DNA of 64,000 bases from an uncultured Sterolibacterium sp. (GTDB taxonomy: Bacteria; Pseudomonadota; Gammaproteobacteria; Burkholderiales; Rhodocyclaceae). Shown one piece after another: positions 56,304 to 63,313 of the stretch. A program made the position numbers and the translations under genes. The stretch's first letter is position 1, and the number at the start of each line of letters is the position of its first letter. The stretch spans positions 1 through 64,000 of the forward strand of contig CAIVDC010000008.1 of assembly GCA_903904605.1 (NCBI GenBank), in the 5' to 3' direction. The notes below the pieces were generated by a model, which ran no database searches, was not told the DNA's origin, and saw nothing but the letters and a program-made list of their open reading frames with translations.

Positions 56304-56577
56304 AACGTAAGCCGCGCCGCCTTGTCGCGGGTGCTGAATGGCCGAGCGGCCGTGTCGCCTGAAATGGCACTGAGGCTGGAAGGCTGGCTGGGCGTAGAGA
56401 ATGGCGGGAGCGCCGACTTGTGGATAGCGCAGCAAGCCGCCTATGACTTGTGGGGTGCACGCAAGGCCGGCCTACCCAAAGTGAAGCGCGTAAATATGGG
56501 TCGCCTGGCAGCATGACAGATTAACGCCGCGTCTATTTATCTCTCCACACACAATGCACGACAAAAATACCTGTTGC

Positions 56578-56682
56578 GATTGCCACGGCCCCTGCGAGCC
56601 TCGCAATAATGGCAGCGCGGCAATTTAGGCCTTTGATTCTCCAAGTAAGATCGCCACGGCCTGCGGCCTCGCGATGACGAGA
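56578..56682. repeat. Two REP-like palindromes
   Basis: GATTGCCACGGCC...GCCTCGCAAT (56578-56608) and GATCGCCACGGCC...GCCTCGCGAT (56649-56675) are two copies in the same orientation of the REP family also seen at 23784 and 24384. Each folds on its own. They occupy the gene-free 56517-56860. Confidence 0.55.
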
Positions 56683-56863
56683 GGTTTCCAAGCACCATTG
56701 CTATTTTGACCAGCGTCATGAATTACTGAAAAAGGGTAGCTCCTGAAAAGCCGGAAACGCCCACTGGCCTGCCGGCGGACCTGGTTTTGCGCCGCCGGCG
56801 GCATCTGAGCCGATCCCGCCGATATGTAGACATCGCTGAACGTCCCCTGCCGAAAAATCGGCC

Positions 56864-56890
56864 TAAAGTTTTAATTTTCCCCGTCGTTAA
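56864..56890 (+). promoter_or_regulatory. Sigma-28 (FliA) promoter of flagellin
   Basis: TAAAGTTT at 56864-56871, 11 bases, then GTCGTTAA at 56883-56890 (6 of 8 against GCCGATAA). About 60 bases before the flagellin ATG, which has GAGGAGAAT upstream. Fits class 3 flagellar control by FliA. Confidence 0.72.
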
Positions 56891-56948
56891 TGGTCACATC
56901 GGCACGCGAATGTCTCGCGCAGGCCGCGAAACTCCGAGGAGAATTCAA

Positions 56949-58865
56949 ATGCTATCCGTCAATACCAATATTGCCTCACTGAATGCCCAGGTTAACCTCA
57001 ACAACAACAGCAGCAGTCTCCAGACCGCGATTCAGCGCCTGTCCTCGGGCTTGCGCATCAACAGCGCCAAGGACGACGCCGCCGGCTACGCGATTTCCAG
57101 CCGCATGACGGCGCAGATCAACGGCTCCAACCAGGCCGTGCTGAACGCCAACGACGGCGCCTCCCTGGCGCAGACCGCCGGCGGCGCTCTGGCCACCATC
57201 GCCGACAACCTGCAGAGCATCCGCACCCTGGCAGTGCAGGCGGCCAACGCCTCGAACAGCGCCTCGGACCGCGCCACGATCCAGACCCAGACCTCGCAAC
57301 TGTTGGCGGAAATCGACAGCATCGCCCAGAGCACCAGTTTCAACGGCGTCAATCTACTCGACGGCAGCTTCACCAACCAGACTTTTCAGGTCGGCGCCAA
57401 CGGCACCGCCAGCAACCAGATCAATGTCAGTGCGATCGCCAGCGCCATGTCCTCTCAGATGGGCAGCGCCGGTTCGACAACTTCCGCGACCACGACCGGC
57501 ACAGCGACGACCACCGCCCTGAACGCCGGCGACGTGACCCTGAACGGCCAGCAGGTCGGCGCATCCACCGCCGGCGCGGCCCCGGGCCAGAGTGCCGTCA
57601 GCGCCTATGCCATCGCCCAGGCGATCAACCTGGTCTCGGCCAACTCCGGCGTCAATGCCACGGCCAACACCACCACCCTGAGCGCCACCGCGACGAATTT
57701 CGGCTCCGTCGCCGCCAATTCCTTCAGCATCAACGGCATCAACGTCGGCGCCATCGCCGCCGGCACGTCCGTTGCCGGTCAGGGCGCCAACGTCGCCGCC
57801 GCCATCAATGCGGTCGCCGCGCAGACCGGCGTCACGGCCACGGCCAACGCCACATCCGGCGCGGTCACCCTGAACGCCGCGGATGGCCGCGACATCCAGA
57901 TCGCCTCGGGCTATGGCGCCGATGCGAATACGACCAATCTGGATACGACGCTGAAGTCGAAAATCGGCTTTGCGGTCGGGACCGGCGCCGCGCTGACGAT
58001 CGGCAACGGCGCTGCCGCAACCGCCGGCGTCACCTCTACCGCAGCGACCGGTACTTGGACTCTTGGCGCCTCTCAGGGAACCATCGCCGCCAACACGGTC
58101 AGCATCACGACCGCCGCGGGCACGTACGCTCTCGGCGCGGTCGATTTGACCGGCACGGCGACCCAGAACGCCGCCAACCTCGCTGCCGCCATCGATGCCG
58201 CGACCGGCACGACCTCGGGCACGAAGGTCGCCACCGCAGTGGGTGCAGTATTGACGACGGCGGTCGCATTCTCTGTCGATGTGATGGGGACCGCCCCGGA
58301 TGCAGCGACAGCGACAGCCAATCAAGGCATCGTGGCGGCCCAGTTCGGGACGGCCAACGGACTTGCTACCGTCGGCAAGCAAGCCTCTGCCGGGACAACC
58401 ACCACCACCGCGGCCGCTGTCGCGGCGCAAACGCACGGCACGGTGACCCTGAGCAGCAACAATGCGGCGGGCATCGTCATCGGCGGCGCGGCGGATGCCA
58501 GCGCCGGCCTGAGCGCCGGCACCACCGCGGCCAGCACCTCGTCCTCAGTCAACGCCGTCGGTTCGATCAATCTCTCCACGGCAGCAGGCGCCACCAGCGC
58601 GCTGGCGGTGATCGACGCCGCAATCAACAGCGTCAACGTCAGCGCCGCCGCGCTGGGCGCCCTGCAGAACCGTTTCACCTCGACGGTCAGCAATCTGCAG
58701 ACGACCAGCCAGAACCTGAGCGCGGCCCGCAGCCAGATCCAGGACACGGACTTCGCGGCGACCACCGCGGCGATGACCCGCGGCCAGATCCTGCAGCAGG
58801 CCGGCACGGCGATGCTGGCGCAAGCCAACTCCCTGCCGCAGTCGGTGCTTTCGCTGTTGAAGTAA
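56949..58865 (+). CDS. fliC: Flagellin with enlarged variable domain
   Basis: A 638-residue flagellin. The first about 140 residues (MLSVNTNIASLNAQ, RLSSGLRINSAKDDAAGYAI) and last about 85 (NAVGSINLST, NRFTSTVSNLQT, QILQQAGTAMLAQANSLPQSVLSLLK) form the conserved D0/D1 coils. The middle about 400 residues are unusually long and Ala/Thr/Gly-rich with flagellin-IN-like stretches (SFSINGINVGAIAAGTS, TVSITTAAGTYALGA), and contain no Cys. Their many Ser/Thr are candidate glycosylation sites for the adjacent TPR transferase. ATG 56949 has a good ribosome site. Confidence 0.95.
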   Translation: MLSVNTNIASLNAQVNLNNNSSSLQTAIQRLSSGLRINSAKDDAAGYAISSRMTAQINGSNQAVLNANDGASLAQTAGGALATIADNLQSIRTLAVQAANASNSASDRATIQTQTSQLLAEIDSIAQSTSFNGVNLLDGSFTNQTFQVGANGTASNQINVSAIASAMSSQMGSAGSTTSATTTGTATTTALNAGDVTLNGQQVGASTAGAAPGQSAVSAYAIAQAINLVSANSGVNATANTTTLSATATNFGSVAANSFSINGINVGAIAAGTSVAGQGANVAAAINAVAAQTGVTATANATSGAVTLNAADGRDIQIASGYGADANTTNLDTTLKSKIGFAVGTGAALTIGNGAAATAGVTSTAATGTWTLGASQGTIAANTVSITTAAGTYALGAVDLTGTATQNAANLAAAIDAATGTTSGTKVATAVGAVLTTAVAFSVDVMGTAPDAATATANQGIVAAQFGTANGLATVGKQASAGTTTTTAAAVAAQTHGTVTLSSNNAAGIVIGGAADASAGLSAGTTAASTSSSVNAVGSINLSTAAGATSALAVIDAAINSVNVSAAALGALQNRFTSTVSNLQTTSQNLSAARSQIQDTDFAATTAAMTRGQILQQAGTAMLAQANSLPQSVLSLLK

Positions 58866-58891
58866 AGGACTAGAATAGTCGTCTGGAAAAA

Positions 58892-58922
58892 GGGCGGGTC
58901 ACCGGGTCAAGGTGACCTGCCC
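58892..58922 (+). terminator. Hairpin after fliC
   Basis: GGGCGGGTCACC / GGTGACCTGCCC pair over 12 bp with one mismatch around a 7-base loop, 26 bases after the fliC stop. There is no long T-run, so termination may be partial and allow flaG read-through. Confidence 0.6.
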
Positions 58923-58947
58923 TGTCGCTTTGCCAAGGAGAACGATC

Positions 58948-59319
58948 ATGGCTATCGATTCGCTCAGCGCAGCAGGGGCTGTCGCCAATGCGGCGCCGCC
59001 GGCACGCAGCGCCGATGCCGCTGCGGCGTCGGCGCCGCCGCAGCCGGGGCCGCCATCGGCTGCCGCAAAGACCGCGCCGGCTGCGGCCGAGCCCAGCCTT
59101 GCCGATTTGAAGAAGGCCGTCAGCTCGGTGCAGCAGGCCGTCGAGGCGAAGTCGTCCAACCTGTCATTCGTCTTCGCCAAGGACGCCGGCACGACCGTGC
59201 TGCAACTCACCGACAAGCAATCGGGCGACGTCATCCTGCAGATCCCGTCCAAGGCCGTGATCGCCCTCGCCGACCTGATCGACAAGCCGGGCGGGATGTT
59301 CGTCGAGCAGAAGATCTGA
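58948..59319 (+). CDS. flaG: FlaG-family flagellar protein
   Basis: A 123-residue protein with an Ala/Pro-rich N-terminus and the FlaG domain at the end (LADLKKAVSSVQQAV, VFAKDAGTTVLQLTDKQSGDV, ILQIPSKAVIALAD). FlaG affects filament length in related bacteria. AAGGAG eight bases before ATG 58948. Follows fliC past a hairpin. Confidence 0.9.
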   Translation: MAIDSLSAAGAVANAAPPARSADAAAASAPPQPGPPSAAAKTAPAAAEPSLADLKKAVSSVQQAVEAKSSNLSFVFAKDAGTTVLQLTDKQSGDVILQIPSKAVIALADLIDKPGGMFVEQKI

Positions 59320-59365
59320 TCCCGGGTTCGGCCCGGACGCAGCCTTGAATCCGCCGCCGACGCAA

Positions 59366-59689
59366 TCAAACAACGCCCAGGAAGACCGCCAACGCGCGGC
59401 TGACGGTTAACATTTCCTCGCCGGTAAGGTGCCCAAACACCTCGCCGATCTTCTCGCGCGAGACGGTCTGCGCCTTGTCCACCATGACTCCCGAAGTGGC
59501 GCGCAAACCGTTTGCCGCCGTCGGCTCGATTCGCACTCGAAACAGCGGCGTGTCCCTGAGCTCGCTGGTCACCGGCATGATCGTGACGGACGGATGCGCG
59601 TCAAACAGGTCGGACTGAACGACCAGGGCAGGCCTGGGCTTGCCAAAGGCGCCTTGCAGGGCAATCGTGACGAGATCGCCTCGCCTCAT
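59366..59689 (-). CDS. mazF: MazF/PemK-family toxin
   Basis: A 107-residue MazF homologue (RRGDLVTIALQGAFGKPRPALVV, IMPVTSELRDTPLFRVRI, DKAQTVSREKIGEVFG). On the minus strand between flaG and fliD, overlapping the antitoxin gene by four bases (ATGA). Confidence 0.88.
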   Translation of the reverse strand: MRRGDLVTIALQGAFGKPRPALVVQSDLFDAHPSVTIMPVTSELRDTPLFRVRIEPTAANGLRATSGVMVDKAQTVSREKIGEVFGHLTGEEMLTVSRALAVFLGVV

Positions 59690-59898
59690 TTCCAGCCATG
59701 AGTATCGGCCGCGGCTTCAAGCCAGCCCAGCATTCCCGTCTCATGCGGATCCGCGGAAAGCGCGAGCGACTGACGCCGGCACTCCGCGGCAAAGTCGCTT
59801 CGGCGTGTATCGGGCACCCAGATTTGCACCGGCCGAAGTCCCGCAGCCCGCAATCCGGCGCGGTGCTTTTGTACTCGGGCCACAACAGGGGTACTCAT
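59686..59898 (-). CDS. mazE: MazE-family antitoxin (DUF3018-type)
   Basis: A 70-residue protein. RVQKHRAGLRAAGLRPVQIWVPDTRR is the DUF3018 MazE-like signature; a C-terminal helix with Trp/Asp residues follows. Partner of the MazF-like toxin. Its start is about 100 bases from the fliD promoter, on the opposite strand. Confidence 0.85.
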   Translation of the reverse strand: MSTPVVARVQKHRAGLRAAGLRPVQIWVPDTRRSDFAAECRRQSLALSADPHETGMLGWLEAAADTHGWK

Positions 59899-60001
59899 GA
59901 CATCTCCTTTGTCGTTACAATCGAAATTGTAGACCGTTGTTACATGTAACGCAAGCCGTTTGTTGCCACATTGCCGACCTGCGGCGCTTCTTTCACGGGC
60001 C

Positions 60002-60028
60002 TACAGTTTTTCGCAATTTCGCCGATAA
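60002..60028 (+). promoter_or_regulatory. Sigma-28 (FliA) promoter of fliD
   Basis: TACAGTTT at 60002-60009, 11 bases, and a perfect GCCGATAA at 60021-60028. It lies 41 bases upstream of the fliD ATG; a second purine-rich site AAGGAATAGGAG precedes the start. Confidence 0.88.
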
Positions 60029-60069
60029 TAGGAGTATCTCGCTCTTCCTAAAGGAATAGGAGTTCCAGC

Positions 60070-62430
60070 ATGAGCACTTCGTCCACCGGCACGCTTTCAT
60101 CGGCAGGCATCGGCTCCGGCCTCAACGTGACCAGCCTGGTGTCGCAGCTGATGGCGACCCAGCAGCAGCCGCTGGTCAATCTGCAGGTCAAGCAGGCCAC
60201 CTACCAGGCGCAGATCTCGGCCTATGGCTCGCTGCAGAGCACACTGTCCACCCTGCAGACCGATGCCCAAAACCTGAGCGCCGCCAATCTATACTCCGCC
60301 TACAGCACCACCGCCTCGGCCAGCGGCTATTTCACCAGCAGCGCCAATGCCACCGCAAGCGCAGGCAGCTACAGTCTGGCCGTCACCAATCTGGCGCAAA
60401 CCAACAAACTTGCCAGCACCGACTATGCCAGCACCACCAGCGCAATCGGGACCGGGACGCTGACCTTCAATTTCGGCACCTACAATAACGGCACGACCCC
60501 ACCCAGCTTCAGCACCAATGCGGCGCAGCCCAGCCAGAGCGTCACCATAGGCGCGGCGAACAACTCGCTGACCGGCATCAGCGCGGCGATCAATGCCGCC
60601 AATATCGGTGTCACCTCCAGCATCAGCTACGACGGCAGCGGCTACCGCCTGGTGCTCACCTCCAACAACAGCGGCGCCGCCAACGCCCTGCAGCTTGGCG
60701 TCAGCAATGCCGGCAATCCCGGTGTGGGCGCCAGCCTGACCGATTTCGCCTACGACCCGACGCAGGCTGCGCCGGTGGGCAAGATGACCCAGACCGTGGC
60801 GGCGAAGGACGCCGCGTTCACCCTCGACGGCATGGCCATGACCAGCGCCTCCAACACCGTCACCGGCGCGATCCAGGGCGTCAGCCTGACGCTCGCCCAG
60901 CCGACCCCGGTGTCGTCGCCGGTGACCCTGACCGTGGCGGCCAACACCTCGCTGATCCAGTCGGCGGTCCAGTCCTTCGTCACCGACTACAACGCCGCCC
61001 AGGCCAGCATCAAATCGCTGACCGCCTACAACGCCACGACCAAAACGGCCTCGATATTGACCGGCGACTCGACCGTGCAGAGCGTGCAGACCCAGCTGCG
61101 CGCCATCCTGAATACGCCGCTGTCCACGGCCGGCGGCGGCCTGAACAACCTCGCCGATGTCGGCATCACCTTCAACAAGGACGGCACCCTGGCCCTGAAC
61201 ACCGCCACGCTCGCCAGCGTCCTGGCCGATCCGAGCAAGAATGTCTCGACGCTGTTCGCCTCGGTCGGCGTGCCGACTGATCCCCTGGTCAGCTTCGGCG
61301 CCGCGACCGCCGCCACCCAGGGCGGCAATTATGCGCTGAACATCACCCGGGCCGCGACCCAGGGCACGCTCGCCGGCTCCAGCGCCCCCGGTCTGACCAT
61401 CACCACCGGCACGAACGACAGCTTCAACCTGAACGTCAACGGCATCGCCGCCGCGGTCACGCTGCCTGCCGGAACGTACACCCCGACTGCCCTGGCGGCC
61501 CAGGTGCAGTCGCAGATCAACGGCGCGGCGGCCTTGTCCAGCGCCGGGGTCAATGTCTCGGTCGGCTACAACGGAACTCAGGGCAGCGTCGCCGGCTCGG
61601 CCGCCGCCGGATTGACCATCACCGCCGGGGTCAACGACGCGCTCAGCGTCATGGTCGACGGCGCCGCCGTCAGCGTCACCCTGAAGCCCGGCGCTACCTA
61701 TACCGCCGCGAGCCTCGCCGCCGAGATGCAAAGCGAGATTAACGCCGCGCTGCCCGCAGGAAAATCGGTGGCTGTCTCGACTTCGAGCGGCGGCGTCATG
61801 ACCCTGAGTTCAGACAGCTATGGTGCCGCCTCCAGCGTCAACGTCACCGGCGGCAACGGCGCGAGCAATCTGCTCGGCGCCGCCCCCGTCACCAGTGCCG
61901 GGACGGGCACCGGGACGATGCTGATCACCTCGACCCAGTACGGCTCGGCCTCGACGGTCACCGCCGCCGAAGGCGACGGCGGCCTGTCGAGTCTGCTCGG
62001 AACGCCTTCGAGCACGCCCGGGCTGGATGTCGCCGGCACCATCGGCGGGCAGGCCGGCGTCGGCATCGGCCAGACGCTGACCGCGACGACCGGCAACGCC
62101 GCCGGGCTCACCCTCACCGTGAACGGAAGCGCCACAGGCTCCCGCGGCACGGTGGCCTACGCCTCCGGGATCGCCTCGCAACTGGCCACCTTGCTCACCA
62201 ACATGACTTCCAGCACCGGCCTGATCGCCGACCGGACCAACAGCCTGCAGACCAGCATCACCAACATCGGCACCCAGACCACCCAGGTCAACGCCCGCCT
62301 GGCCGCCATACAGGCCCAGTACCAACAGCAGTTTTCCTCGCTCGACACCTTGATGGCGAGCATGAGTCAGACCAGCACTTTCCTCACCCAGCAGATCACG
62401 TCCCTGCAAAACAATCCGATCAAAATCTAG
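60070..62430 (+). CDS. fliD: Flagellar filament cap protein FliD, enlarged
   Basis: A 786-residue FliD (typical members are 450-500). N-terminal FliD_N (GIGSGLNVTSLVSQLMATQQQPL) and C-terminal FliD_C coils (DRTNSLQTSITNIGTQTTQV, FSSLDTLMASMSQTSTFLTQQ) are intact. About 300 extra residues in the middle hold two tandem flagellin-IN-like units (LTITTGTNDSFNLNVNGIAA and LTITAGVNDALSVMVDGAA) and Thr/Ser/Gly-rich linkers. Caps the filament tip and guides flagellin folding. Has its own sigma-28 promoter. fliS follows. Confidence 0.94.
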   Translation: MSTSSTGTLSSAGIGSGLNVTSLVSQLMATQQQPLVNLQVKQATYQAQISAYGSLQSTLSTLQTDAQNLSAANLYSAYSTTASASGYFTSSANATASAGSYSLAVTNLAQTNKLASTDYASTTSAIGTGTLTFNFGTYNNGTTPPSFSTNAAQPSQSVTIGAANNSLTGISAAINAANIGVTSSISYDGSGYRLVLTSNNSGAANALQLGVSNAGNPGVGASLTDFAYDPTQAAPVGKMTQTVAAKDAAFTLDGMAMTSASNTVTGAIQGVSLTLAQPTPVSSPVTLTVAANTSLIQSAVQSFVTDYNAAQASIKSLTAYNATTKTASILTGDSTVQSVQTQLRAILNTPLSTAGGGLNNLADVGITFNKDGTLALNTATLASVLADPSKNVSTLFASVGVPTDPLVSFGAATAATQGGNYALNITRAATQGTLAGSSAPGLTITTGTNDSFNLNVNGIAAAVTLPAGTYTPTALAAQVQSQINGAAALSSAGVNVSVGYNGTQGSVAGSAAAGLTITAGVNDALSVMVDGAAVSVTLKPGATYTAASLAAEMQSEINAALPAGKSVAVSTSSGGVMTLSSDSYGAASSVNVTGGNGASNLLGAAPVTSAGTGTGTMLITSTQYGSASTVTAAEGDGGLSSLLGTPSSTPGLDVAGTIGGQAGVGIGQTLTATTGNAAGLTLTVNGSATGSRGTVAYASGIASQLATLLTNMTSSTGLIADRTNSLQTSITNIGTQTTQVNARLAAIQAQYQQQFSSLDTLMASMSQTSTFLTQQITSLQNNPIKI

Positions 62431-62445
62431 CCAGTGGAGACTCCA

Positions 62446-62871
62446 ATGCTCGCCAATCAAGGCAATCGCGCCATGGCCTACGCCAAAGTAGGCATGGAAA
62501 CCGGCGTCATGGCCGCCGATGCGCACAAGCTGATCCTGATGCTGTTCGAAGGCGCGCTGCTGGCGATTTCCCGCGCCAGACTGCACCTCAAGCAGAAGGA
62601 GATCGCCGAAAAGGGCCGGGCCGTTTCCCATGCCATCAACATCATCGGCAACGGCCTCAAGGCCAGCCTCGACGTGAAGGCGGGCGGCGATCTCGCCGAG
62701 AAGCTCGCCGCGCTCTACGACTACATGTGCCAACGGCTGCTCGTCGCCAACATCGAGAACGACGATGCCGCGTTCAACGAGGTGAGCCTTCTGGTCTCCG
62801 ACATCAAGAGCGCCTGGGAAGAAATAGCCGGGAATCCCGCCGTTCATCGCGCGAACCAGGCCGCCGCCTGA
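62446..62871 (+). CDS. fliS: Flagellin export chaperone FliS
   Basis: A 141-residue four-helix protein. AYAKVGMETGVMAADAHKLILMLFEGAL is split over the first helix; YDYMCQRLLVANIENDDAAF near 95 is the flagellin-binding region. ATG 62446 is chosen because GGAG at 62435-62438 lies eight bases upstream; GTG 62434 is unlikely. Binds FliC C-terminus and prevents premature polymerisation. Confidence 0.93.
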   Translation: MLANQGNRAMAYAKVGMETGVMAADAHKLILMLFEGALLAISRARLHLKQKEIAEKGRAVSHAINIIGNGLKASLDVKAGGDLAEKLAALYDYMCQRLLVANIENDDAAFNEVSLLVSDIKSAWEEIAGNPAVHRANQAAA

Positions 62872-62879
62872 GCGCTACC

Positions 62880-63209
62880 ATGCTGTTCATGCCTACCCAG
62901 ATAACGCTGTACGAAGAGATGAGCGCGCTGTCCGCCCAGATGGCGGAGGCTGCGCGCGCCACCGACTGGGACAAGCTGGTCTCGCTGGAGCGCGCGGTCG
63001 CCGTGCTGCGCGAAGCCCTGCGCAAGGATGAGGACAACAGCAACCTGTCCGAATCGGAACGGGAAATGAAGACGCGGCTGATCCAGCGCATCCTCGAAGA
63101 CGATGCCGAGGTCCGCCGCCACACCGAGCCGAAAATGGAACAGGTGCGCCAGTTCCTCGGCAGCGCCGCCAGGAAGAATCGTGTCGAGCGCGCCTACGGC
63201 GCCTCGTAG
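62880..63209 (+). CDS. fliT: Flagellar protein FliT-like chaperone
   Basis: A 109-residue, highly charged helical protein (LYEEMSALSAQMAEAARATDW, RLIQRILEDDAEVRRHTEPKMEQVR), the FliT pattern of FliD chaperones that follow fliS. Starts 8 bases after the fliS stop. Its TAG stop lies inside the palindromic repeat that follows. Sequence identity in this family is low, so the name rests on position and composition. Confidence 0.8.
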   Translation: MLFMPTQITLYEEMSALSAQMAEAARATDWDKLVSLERAVAVLREALRKDEDNSNLSESEREMKTRLIQRILEDDAEVRRHTEPKMEQVRQFLGSAARKNRVERAYGAS

Positions 63210-63297
63210 GTCGGGCTTTAGCCCGACAGTCCCGCAGGAACTTCTCTCAGTCGTCGGGCTACCACCATGAAGGTGGTCCAGAGAAAGCCCGACCTAC
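63206..63297. repeat. Nested palindrome (REP/BIME-like)
   Basis: GTAGGTCGGGCTT (63206-63218) pairs perfectly with AAGCCCGACCTAC (63285-63297). Inside, GTCGGGCT/AGCCCGAC (63210-63227), TTCTCT/AGAGAA and ACCACC/GGTGGT (63261-63277) form further stems. This is the common proteobacterial 'TAGGTCGGGCTTTAGCCCGAC' REP. Could shape mRNA ends between fliT and the FliK-like gene. Confidence 0.8.
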
Positions 63298-63313
63298 CAA
63301 GCCAGCCACGGCC

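Larger units (their letters stand above)
55101..56516 (+). pseudogene. higA: HigA-type antitoxin split by an IS630 element
   Basis: The first 33 codons (55101-55199, MTRMYNPPHPGETLREDV to TEAAEQL) and the last 71 codons (56304-56516, NVSRAALSRVLNGRAAVSP to the end) join to an intact 103-residue HigA with its HTH. Removing 55200-56301 plus one TA copy restores the frame exactly: ...CAG TTA AAC GTA AGC. The antitoxin is therefore destroyed by insertion, alongside a frameshifted toxin. Confidence 0.9.

Noticed and set aside
57354-58436. 360-codon frame antisense to fliC
   Set aside because: Arises from the repetitive Ala/Thr codons of flagellin; Gly/Arg-rich low complexity.
60289-61731. 480-codon frame antisense to fliD
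   Set aside because: Same cause; Gly/Arg/Asp-rich shadow with no motifs.
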